Assembly: GCF_949987535.1 (NCBI RefSeq)
Contig: NC_080067.1
Coordinates: 31,524,039 to 31,588,038, forward strand
DNA from: Balaenoptera acutorostrata
Taxonomy: Eukaryota; Chordata; Mammalia; Artiodactyla; Balaenopteridae
DNA: 64,000 nucleotides
Direction: 5' to 3'
The notes under the pieces were generated by a model, which was not told where the DNA came from, searched no databases, and saw only the letters and a program-made list of their open reading frames with translations. Position 1 is the stretch's first letter, and every line of letters begins with the position of its first letter. Positions 32,802-42,325 of this stretch are shown one piece after another. The translations under genes and the position numbers were made by a program.

Positions 32802-33240
32802 GTGAGCCAGAGCCCCCGAAGCAGCTGCTCCTTTAACCCCGTCCTGTCTGGGCGGGGAACAGACGCACTCAGGCGACCTACACGCAGAGGCAGGTCCAAA
32901 TCCAAAGCTGAACCCCAGGAGCTGTGCGAACAGGGAAGAGAAGGGGAAATCTCTCCCAGCAGCCTCAGAAGCAGCGGATTAAAGCTCCACAAACAACCTG
33001 ATGTGCCTGCATTTGCTGAATACCTGAATAGACAACGAATCAGCCCAAATTCAGGAGGTGGACTCTGGGAGCAGGAGATATTAATTTTTCCCCTTTTCCT
33101 TTTTTTTGTGAGTGTATATGTATATGCTTCTGGGTGAGATTTTGTCTGTATAGCTTTGCTTTACAATAGCTTTATTTTACTTCACTATATTATAGCCTCT
33201 TTCTTTCTTTCTTTCTATTTTTTCTCCCTTTTACTCTGAG
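32802..33240 (+). other. Candidate intron in the L1 5'UTR
   Basis: A donor-like sequence (CTGG|GTGAGC) at 32801-32807 and a strong acceptor at 33239-33240 (pyrimidine-rich from about 33196, then ACTCTGAG) could bound an intron of about 439 nt. The acceptor is supported independently: the inner L1 at 15737-21484 stops matching exactly at this AG. The donor is a prediction only, since the inner copy's leader does not match the sequence upstream of it. Confidence 0.5.
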
Positions 33241-33731
33241 CCGTGTGGACGAAAGGCTCTTGGTGCTCCAGCCAGGCATCAGGGCCGTGCCTCTGAGGTG
33301 GGAGAGCCAACTTCAAAACACTGGTCCACAAGAGACCTCCCAGCTCCACGTAATACCAAACGGCAAAAATCTCCCAGAGATCTCCATCTCAACAAGACCC
33401 AGCTTCACTCAACGACCAGCAAGCTACAGTGCTGGACACCCTATGCCAAACAACTAGCTAGACAGGAACACAACCCCATCCATTAGCAGAGAGGCTGCCT
33501 AAAATCATAATAAGGCCACAGACACCCCAAAATACACCACCAGACATGGACGTGCCCACCAGAAAGACAAGATCCAGCCTCATCCACCAGAACTCAGGCA
33601 CTAGTTCCCTCCACCAGGAAGCCTACACAACCCACTGAACCAACCTTAGCCACTGGGGACAGATACCAAAAACAACGGGAACTACGAACCTGCAGCCTGT
33701 GAAAAGGAGACCCCACAGTAAGATAAGCAAA

Positions 33732-34624
33732 ATGAGATGACAGAAAAACACACAGCAGATGAAGGAGCAGGGTCAAAACACACCGGACTTAACAAATGAA
33801 GAGGAAATAGGTAGTCTACCTGAAAAAGAATTCAGAATAATGATAGTAAGGATGATCCAAAATCTTGGAAATAGAATAGACAAAATGCAAGAAACATTTA
33901 ACAAGGATGTAGAAGAACTAAAGAGGAACCAAGCAATGATGAAAAACACAATAAATGAAATTAAAAATACTCTAGATGGGATCAATAGTAGAATAACTGA
34001 GGCAGAAGAAAGGATAAGTGACCTGGAAGATAAAATAGTGGAAATAACTACTACAGAGCAGGATAAAGAAAAAAGAATGAAAAGAACTGAGGACAGTCTC
34101 AGGGACCTCTGGGACAACATTAAACGCACCAACATTCGAATTATAGGGGTCCCAGAAGAAGAAGAAAAAAGAAAGGGACTGAGAAAATATTTGAAGAGAT
34201 TATAGTTGAAAACTTCCCTAATATGGGAAAGGAAATAGTTAATCAAGTCCTGGAAGCACAGAGAGTCCCATACAGGATAAACCCAAGGAGGAACACGCCA
34301 AGACACATATTAATCAAACTGTCAAAAATTAAATATAAGGAAAACATATTAAAGGCAGCAAGGGAAAAACAACAAAAAACACACAAGGGAATCCCCATAA
34401 GGTTAACATCTGATCTATCAGCAGAAACTCTGCAAGCCAGAAGGGAGTGGCAGGATATACTTAAAGTGATGAAGGAGAAAAACGTACAACCAAGATTATT
34501 CTACCCAGCAAGGATCTCATTCAGATTCAATGGAGAAATTAAAACCTTTACAGACAAGCAAAAGCTGAGAGAGTTCAGTACCACAAAACCAGCTTTACAA
34601 CAAATGCTAAAGGAACTTCTCTAG
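33732..34624 (+). pseudogene. L1 ORF1 of the full-length copy (broken)
   Basis: Homologous to the 297-codon ORF1 at 20006-20899. The third codon is TGA (33738-33740) where the intact copy has CGA, a typical methyl-CpG transition. A 1-nt deletion in the A-rich stretch near 34165-34175 (gaagaagaagaaaaaagaaa) shifts the frame, so the coiled-coil half (33759-34205) and the C-terminal half (34223-34624, with [12 protein letters not shown] and [13 protein letters not shown]) are in different frames. A downstream ATG at 33759 could at best give a 148-aa coiled-coil fragment. No functional ORF1p is expected. Confidence 0.93.
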
Positions 34625-34682
34625 GCAAGAAACACAGGAGAAGGAAAACACCTACAATAACAAACCCAAAACATTTAAGAAA

Positions 34683-37600
34683 ATGGGAATAGGGACATAC
34701 ATATCGATAATTACCTTGAATGTAAATGGATTAAATGCTCCCACCAAAAGACACAGGCTGGCTGAATGGATACAAAAACAAGACCCATATATATGCTGTC
34801 TACAAGAGACCCACTTCAGACCTAGAGACACATACAGACTGAAAGTGAGGGGATGGAAAAAGATATTCCATGCAAATGGAAATCAAAAGAAAGCTGGAGT
34901 AGCAATTCTCATATCAGACAAAATAGACTTTAAAATAAAGACTATTACAAGAGACAAAGAAGGACACTATATAATGATCAAGGGATCGATCCAAGAGGAA
35001 GGTATAACAATTGTAAATATTTATGCACCCAACATAGGGCCACCTCAATACATAAGGCAAATACTAACAGCCATAAAAGGGGAAATCGACAGCAACACAA
35101 TCATAGTAGGGGACTTTAACACCCCACTTTCACCAATGGACAGATCATCCAAAATGAAAATAAATAAGGAAACACAAGCTTTAAATGATACATTAAACAA
35201 GATGGACTTAATTGATATTTATAGGACACTCCACCCAAAAACAACAGAATACACATTTTTCTCAAGTGCTCATGGAACATTCTCCAGGATAGATCATATC
35301 TTGGGTCACAAATCAAGCCTTGGTAAATTTAAGAAAATTGAAATCATATCAAGTATCTTTTCCAACCACAACGCCATGAGACTAGATATCAATTAAAGGA
35401 AAAGATCTGTAAAAAATACAAACACATGGAGGCTACACAATACATTACTTAATAACGAAGTGATTACTGAAGAAATCAAAGGGGAAATCAAAAAATACCT
35501 AGAAACAAATGACAGTGGAGATACGACGACCCAAAACCTATGGGACGCAGCAAAAGCAGTGCTAAGAGGGAAGTTTATAGCAATACAAGCCTACCTCAAG
35601 AAACAGGAAACATCTCGAATAAACAACCTAACCTTGCACCTAAAGCAATTAGAGAAAGAAGAACAAAAAAACCCCAAAGCCAGCAGAAGGAAAGAAATTA
35701 TAAAGATCAGGTCAGAAATAAATGAAAAAGAAATGAAGGAAACAATAGCAAAAATCAATGAAACTAAAAGCTGGTTCTTTGAGAAGATAAACAAAATTGA
35801 TAAACCATTAGCCAGACTCATCAAGAGAAAAAGGGAGAAGACTCAGATCAATAGAATTAGAAATGAAAAAGGAGAAGTAACCACTGACACTGCAGAAATA
35901 CAAAAGATCATGAGAGATTACTACAAGCAACTCTATGCCAATAAAATGGACAACCTGGAAGAAATGGACAGATTCTTAGAAATGCACAAACTGCCGAGAC
36001 TGAAGCAGGAAGAAATAGAAAATATGAACAGACCAATCACAAGCACTGAAATTGAAACTGTGATTAAAAACCTTCCAACAAACAAAAGCCCAGAACCAGA
36101 TGGCTTCACAGGTGAATTCTATCAAACATTTAGAGAAGAGCTAACACCTATCCTTCTCAAACTCTTCCAAAATATTGCAGAGGGAGGAACACTCCCAAAC
36201 TCATTCTACGAGGCCACCATCACCCTGATACCAAAACCAGACAAAGATGTCACAAAGAAAGAAAACTACAGGCCAATATCACTGATGAACATAGATGCAA
36301 AAATCCTCAACAAAATACTAGCAAACAGAATCCAACAGCACATTAAAAGGATCATACACCATAATCAAGTGGGGTTTATCCCAGGAATGCAAGGATTCTT
36401 CAATATACGCAAATCAATCAATGTGATACACCATATTAACAAATTGAAGGAGAAAAACCATATGATCATCTCAATACATGCAGAGAAAGCTTTTGACAAA
36501 ATTCAACACCCATTTATGATAAAAGCCCTGCAGAAAGTAGGCATAGAGGGAACTTTCCTCAACATAATAAAGGCCATATATGACAAACCCACAGCCAACA
36601 TTGTCCTCAATGGTGAAAAACTGAAACCATTTCCACTAAGATCAGGAACAAGACAAGGTTGCCCACTCTCACCACTATTATTCAACATAGTTTTGGAAGT
36701 GTTAGCCACAGCAATCAGAGAAGACAAAGAAATAAAAGGAATCCAAATCGGAAAAGAAGAAGTAAAGCTGTCACTATTTGCAGATGACATGATACTATAC
36801 ATAGAGAATCCTAAAGATGCTACCAGAAAACTCCTAGAGCTAATCAATGAATTTGGTAAAGTAGCAGGATACAAAATTAATGCACAGAAATCTCTTGCAT
36901 TTCTATACACTAATGATGAAAAATCTGAAAGTGAAATTAAGAAAACACTCCCATTTACCATTGCAACAAAAAGAATAAACTATCTAGGAATAAACCTACC
37001 TAAGGAGACAAAAGACCTGTATGCAGAAAATTATAAGACACTGATGAAAGAAATTAAAGATGATACAAATAGATGGAGAGATATACCATGTTCCTGGATT
37101 GGAAGAATCAACATTGTGAAAATGACTCTACTACCCAAAGCAATCTACAGATTCAATGCAATCCCTATCAAACTACCACTGGTATTTTTCACAGAACTAG
37201 AACAAAAAATTTCACAATTTGTATGGAAACACAAAAGACCCCGAATAGCCAAAGCAATCTTGAGAACGAAAAATGGAGCTGGGGGAATCAGGCTCCCTGA
37301 CTTCAGACTATATTACAAAGCTTCAGTAATCAAGGCAGTTTGGTACTGGCACAAAAACAGAAATATAGATCAATGGAACAGGATAGAAAACCCAGAGATA
37401 AACCCACACACATATGGTCAACTTATCTTTGATAAAGGAGGCAAGCATATACAGTGGAGAAAAGACAGCCTCTTCAATAAGTGGTGCTGGGAAAATTGGA
37501 CAGGAACATATAAAAGTATGAAATTAGAACACTCCCTGACACCATGCACAAAAATAAACTCAAAATGGATTAAAGACCTAAGTGTAAGGGCAGACACTAT

Positions 37601-38492
37601 CAAACTCTTAGAGGAAAACATAGGCAGAACACTCTATGACATACATCACAGCAAGATTCTTTTTGACCCAGCTCCCAGAGAAATGGAAATAAGAACACAA
37701 ATAAACAAATGGGACCTAATGAAACTTAAAAGCTTTTGCACAGCAAAGGAAACCATAAACAAGACCAAAAGACAACCCTCAGAATGGGAGAAAATATTTG
37801 CAAATGAAGCAACTGACAAAAGATTAATCTCCAAGATTTACAAGCAGCTCAATAACAAAAAAACGAACAACCCAATCCAAAAATGGGCAGAAGATCTAAA
37901 TAGACATTTCTCCAAAGAAGATATACAGATGGCCTACAGACACATGAAAGAATGCTCAACATCATTAATCATTAGAGAAATGCAAATCAAAACTACAATG
38001 AGATATCATCTCACACCGGTCACAATGGCCATCATCAAAAAATCTAGAAACAATAAATGCTGGAGAGGGTGTGGAGGAAAGGGAACACTCTTGCACTGTT
38101 GGTGGGAATGTAAATTGATACAGCCACTATGGAGAACAGTATGGAGGTTCCTTAAAAAACTACAAATAGAACTACCATACGACCCAGCAATCCCACTACT
38201 GGGCATATACCCTGAGAAAACCATAGGTCAAAAAGAGTCATGTACCAAAATGTTCATTGCAGCTCTACTTACAATAGCCAGGACATGGAAGCAACCTAAA
38301 TGTCCATCGACAGATGAATGGATAAAGAAGATGTGGCACATATATACAATGGAATATTACTCAGCCATAAAAAGAAATGAAATGGAGGTATTTGTAATGA
38401 GGTGGATGGAGTTAGAGTCTGTCATACAGAGTGAAGTAAGTCAGAAAGAGAAAAACAAATACAGTATGCTAACACATATATACGGAATCTAA
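34683..38492 (+). pseudogene. L1 ORF2 of the full-length copy (single nonsense codon)
   Basis: In frame throughout from ATG 34683 to TAA 38490-38492 (1269 codons) except for TAA at 35394-35396, where the intact copy has TAC (Tyr). That stop lies just after the endonuclease domain and separates a 237-aa endonuclease piece from a 1010-codon RT/C-terminal piece starting at ATG 35460. In the endonuclease, the SDH triad reads S-N-H (D228N), likely inactivating. Other private changes: NKSPEPDGF (Gly to Glu) and SIHAEKAF (Asp to His) in the RT region. FADD (699-702) and the C-X3-C-X7-H-X4-C knuckle are kept. A 9-nt deletion removes three codons (M-Q-L) near 37850. Confidence 0.95.
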
Positions 38493-38495
38493 GGG

Positions 38496-38510
38496 AAAAA
38501 AAAAAAAAAA
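38496..38510 (+). repeat. A15 homopolymer just after the ORF2 stop
   Basis: Fifteen As four bases downstream of the ORF2 stop. The corresponding tract is A19 in the inner L1 (16107-16125 on minus) and about A8 at 6405-6412 in the oldest copy. Confidence 0.85.
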
Positions 38511-38719
38511 GGCCATGAAGAACCTAGTGGCAAGACGGGAATAAAGACACAGACCTACTAGAGAATGGACTTGAGGATATGGGGAGGGGGTGGGGTGAGA
38601 TGTGACAGGGTAAGAGAGTGGCATGGACATATATACATTACCAAATGTAAAATAGATAACTAGTGGGAAGTAGCCACATAGCAGAGGGAGATCAGCTCGG
38701 TGCTTTGTGACCACCTAGA

Positions 38720-38749
38720 GGGGTGGGATGGGGAGGGTGGGAGGGAGGG
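38720..38749 (+). other. G-rich tract in the L1 3'UTR
   Basis: At least six GGG/GGGG blocks separated by 1-2 bases, matching the quadruplex pattern; the counterpart lies at 15868-15898 on minus. It lies about 105 nt before the AATAAA. Confidence 0.75.
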
Positions 38750-38852
38750 AGATGCAAGAGGGAAGAGAAATGGGAACATATTGTATATGTATAACTGATT
38801 CACTTTGTTATAAAGCAGAAGCTAACACACCATTGTAAGGCAATTATACTTC

Positions 38853-38858
38853 AATAAA
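38853..38858 (+). promoter_or_regulatory. Poly(A) signal of the full-length L1
   Basis: AATAAA followed after about 8 nt by the poly(A) tail. Confidence 0.9.
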
Positions 38859-38877
38859 GATGTTTAAAAAAAAAAAA

Positions 38878-38893
38878 AAGATTACACATGTAG
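38878..38893 (+). repeat. Right TSD of the full-length L1
   Basis: AAGATTACACATGTAG, identical to 31808-31823. The first two As could equally belong to the poly(A) tail. Confidence 0.95.
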
Positions 38894-38995
38894 TGAGTGA
38901 GTGCACTCATATTAAAACCGAAGATGAAGCCAATATTCAAATCAAATGTGTCTAGTTCCAGAGTCTAAGCTCTTACCACTCCATGATATTGCCTT
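38878..38995 (-). mobile_element. MIR remnant, second part
   Basis: Continuation of the MIR at 31690-31823: 'gattacacatgtagtgagtgag...gagtctaagctcttaccactccatgatattgcc' is the reverse complement of the 5' half of a MIR. The L1 insertion lies inside it. Confidence 0.8.
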
Positions 38996-38998
38996 TCT

Positions 38999-41199
38999 AA
39001 ATCATTAAAATTATTCATGCATATTTTTTCTCTTAAAATACACCACAAATCAAAGATATCTTTGTACTGGTTGGGAGACCCAGTAAGATTTATTAAACAT
39101 GTCTCCCTCTACAAGGTAAAGCTATGAGCTAATATAATTAGACTTGTACTTTATCAAGAAATGAGGCAATGAAAAATCATGTCTTCTTCTGCTAGGGGAG
39201 AGGGGCTGGTGAAAAGTTGATTTTCTTTTGATGGGTAGAGTTATTGTGAGAGCAACATGGAAGGCCTGATCCTGAGTTACAGACTGGAGTTGCTTTGCTA
39301 TGGATGGCGTTACATTGTCCCTGATTAGATGTTGCTCAGAAACCCAAATCTACCCTGCTATCTCTTTGAGACATGAAGAGGTAACACTGTGTCCCTGAGC
39401 CATGGTAAGGAAAGGGGAGCCCCTATCAGCAGCTACAGAAATCAACACTTGTCCCAAGGGAAAGAATGCCTACACCCTAAAACTAGCCTATGCTATAATA
39501 AATTTATGACAATGAGAAGATCATAGTTAATGGTACTATCTCCTTTGTTTATAACATCCACTTAAGTAGACCTCTTTTCCTTTAGAAATTCCTTGATATA
39601 AAAGCAATTTTTTTAGTTGATACATTTGTTTGGATCAATTTACATAAGCTGCTGGAAAACTGGTCTGGAAGGTATTCTGGAACAGCCCCTTAAAGAGGAT
39701 CTCCTTAAAGAAATACTAGAGAATTTGAGCAGAGTGGGGCATGTCAGGGGTCCGACTAGTTAATTTTAGGACTGACTTTCCACAAGAAAAAATTCAAGTC
39801 AGTTATACCATACAGAAATGAGAGTAAAATGAGAATCAAGTCGGTCCCCCATGAAATGAGTAAGCATTAGAAAACGGCAAAGTCTTGGAAGATATGACTT
39901 CTATGAAGGAACTCCAAACCCTATCAGAAAATTAATTTTAATGTAAATTTGTTCCTTAAGACAATTATTGATGTCAGAATGTTAATGAGGATTTATCAAC
40001 AATAATCAAGAATTTTCCTCAGGAAGAGTGCACATTGGCAGGGATGGAAACAAGGCAGTAAAGTACAAATAAGAGCAAAATTCAGGTGGCTTTAGCTTTG
40101 AAGAAGACACGTCTATTTCAAAGATCAGCAAAGGACTGAATTTTAAAGATGAAGGAGCATTGATGGTAGCCGGATATCACAAGGTAAGTACTGCATATTA
40201 TAAAGAGGAACACTGAAAGAAGTCACTTATCTCAGAAGAGGAAATGGACAATTTTACAGTGCTTCTAAGTATTACCATTCAGAAACAAGCAAAAAGAAAA
40301 AAAGCCAATTAGAAGGTTTGAGCCTCAGACACATTTACTGAACTAGAAATTCCCACTATATTCGTAGTGCTAAACGCTTTGCCTCCAGAGACAAACTTTA
40401 CATCATGGCCATGCAGATTCCTTCCATAGGTGTATTTGAAAATGTTAACAAAAACTTCCCACCTTCAAAAATAGATGGGACACGGGGATAAGAATAAGGA
40501 AAAAAAAACTATTGATCTTTATTATTTCCCTAAAGGATGTGGAGATCATTTTAAGAGCTATCTGAGCTGGAGCTGGTTAAATTCTTAAGTTATGGCTTTG
40601 TGAGCTTTAAAGTTGCCTACTGTGTTGTTCAAAACTAAGAATCCATTCTAAAGGAGGACAGGAGGCCATTTTTTTAAAGTACATCATCTGGTTATGAGGA
40701 TATGATGGTTAAAGGGAAAGTTAGTGTCGTCAAAGGAAGCTGTGGAAAGATACATGGTACAGAGAGCCTGCCACCCACAAGGAAAACCTGGAGAAGAAAA
40801 AAATGTCTGGTTATGTTAATTAAGTCTGGTCTTATACTAAGGTTTTCCAGCTTATTTGCCAGGCTGCTAAAATAGCAATACGAAGAAGATGTAATTATTG
40901 GTTTGCCCAGTGAGAATGACAGACTTTTTGAGATGAAAGAAAAGCATCACAGAGATCACAAGCCTAAATCCCTTAGGTCACAAACTGAAATCCTTGCTGA
41001 TGTCAAGGACATGTGTGGGTAAGGGTGGCCCAGTGGGTACTGTGGCGATCAGGAACGCACGCGCCCCTTGTAAAATGGCAGGACCACCACTTAGTTCTAG
41101 CTGGTTCTCCCATGTGAGGACCCAGGCTCTGCATTGCCAGGTCTTCTAATTTCTCATAAGAAACAGGAAACACAGAGTTATATGTAAAATAACCTAGTG
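38999..41199. other. No gene seen
   Basis: Unique-looking sequence with no repeat, promoter or coding signal I can support. A CAAGGTAAGT match to the splice-donor consensus near 40180-40190 has no exon around it. Confidence 0.45.
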
Positions 41200-42325
41200 T
41201 GTTTTGGTTTTATTTTATTTTATTTTATTTTATTTATTTTTAATAGACAATTTTAGAGCGGTTGCAGGTTCATGGCAAAATTGAACAGAAAGCACTGAGA
41301 TTTCCCATAAACCTCCTGCCCCTACACGTGTATAGATTCAAAGGTCTGATTCCTAAGATCATGTTATTTCCAATGTGTCAAATGGCTTCTCAATTCCAAA
41401 TGCCCATTAACAATTTTTTTAATTAATAAACTTTATTTTTTTTAGAGTAATTTTAGATTCACAGCAAAACTGAGCAGAAACTGAGTGGAAAGTACAGAGA
41501 GGCTCTGTCTACTCCCCATCCCCACGCATGCATAACCTCCTCCACGTCAACATCGCCCAGAAGAGGGGTACATCTGTTATCATTGATAAACCTACATTAG
41601 CCCATCATTATACCCCAGAGTCCATAGTTTACATTAAGGTTCACTCTTGGTGTTGTATATTCTATCTGTTTAGACAAATGTATGACATATCATTATACAC
41701 ATAGTGTTATTTTCACTGCCCTAAAAATCCTCTGTGCTCAGCCTATTCAGCCCTCCCTCCCCTCAACCCCTGGCAACCACCAATATTTTTACCACCTCCA
41801 TACATAGTTTTCCTTTTCCCAGAATGTAATATAGTTAGAAGCATACAGTATGTAGCCTTTTCAGATTGGCTTCTTTCACTAGTAATATGCATTTAAGTGT
41901 CCTCAGTGTCTTTTCATGGCTTGACAGCTCATTTCTTCTTTAGCACTGAATAACATACCTTTGTCTGGATGGACCACAGATAATTTATCAATTCACCCAC
42001 TGAAGGACATCTTGGTTACTTCTAAGTATTGGCAGTTGTGAGTAAAGCAGCTATAAGCATCCATGTGCAGGTTTTTATGTGGATATAAGTCTTTTAACTC
42101 ATTTGGTTAAATACCAAAGAACACAATTGCTGGATCACCTGCTAAGAGTGTGTTTAGTTTTGTAAGAAACCACCAAGCTGTGTTCCAAAGTGGCTGTACC
42201 ATTTTGCATTCCCACCAGCAATGAATGAGGGTTCCTATTGTTCTACCTCCTCGCCAGCATTTAGTGTTGTCAGTATTCCGGATTTTGGCCATTCTAATAG
42301 GTGGGTAATGATATCTGTTGTTATA
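41200..42325 (-). mobile_element. Ancient L1 3' end, antisense
   Basis: On the minus strand the segment 42107-42292 still encodes the L1 ORF2 C-terminal motif KCWRGGRTIGTLIHCWWEC, which keeps the zinc-knuckle cysteines and histidine only in part (first pair changed). It is followed by a long, diverged 3'UTR. Near its plus-strand left end two related segments (about 41243-41335 and 41440-41530; 'attttaga...cagcaaaa/ctgagcagaaa...gagaggctc/gatttccc') look like a tandemly repeated 3'UTR unit. An older L1M-type copy. Confidence 0.8.
41208..41242 (+). repeat. (TTTTA)n repeat
   Basis: About six TTTTA units, at the position of the poly(A) tail of the antisense L1 and therefore probably grown from it. 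Confidence 0.85.

Larger units (their letters stand above)
31824..33731 (+). promoter_or_regulatory. L1 5'UTR / internal promoter, CpG-rich
   Basis: Upstream of ORF1. CpG density is high from about 32060 to 32900, with GC boxes (for example CCCCGCC and GGGCGGGG near 32258-32270). A 33-bp unit is duplicated in tandem at 32707-32772. The 3' part (33000-33240) is AT- and pyrimidine-rich and ends in a splice-acceptor-like polypyrimidine tract plus AG. Small sense open frames here look incidental to composition. L1 5'UTRs are internal RNA polymerase II promoters silenced by CpG methylation in most tissues. Confidence 0.85.
31824..38877 (+). mobile_element. Full-length L1, ORF2 open but for one stop
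   Basis: About 7.05 kb. It starts GGGAGGAGAGAAGATGGCGG with a YY1-like site at +11, then a 1.9-kb CpG-rich 5'UTR, ORF1 (33732-34624, broken), a short spacer, ORF2 (34683-38492, one nonsense codon), a 3'UTR of about 370 nt with a G-rich tract, AATAAA at 38853 and a poly(A) tail. Perfect 16-bp TSD. This is the only copy in the window with a complete-looking 5' end and serves as the reference for the others. The damage is light: one CpG-type nonsense and one 1-nt deletion in ORF1, and one nonsense, a 9-nt deletion and a few missense changes in ORF2. It is therefore also fairly young. Confidence 0.96.

Noticed and set aside
32061..32836. Several short sense ORFs in the L1 5'UTR
   Set aside because: GC-rich composition gives many open frames; none is recognisable. 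Only the long antisense frame was kept as a hypothesis because of its position.
40170..40195. CACAAGGTAAGT-like splice donor
   Set aside because: A single consensus match without an open exon, acceptor or homology.
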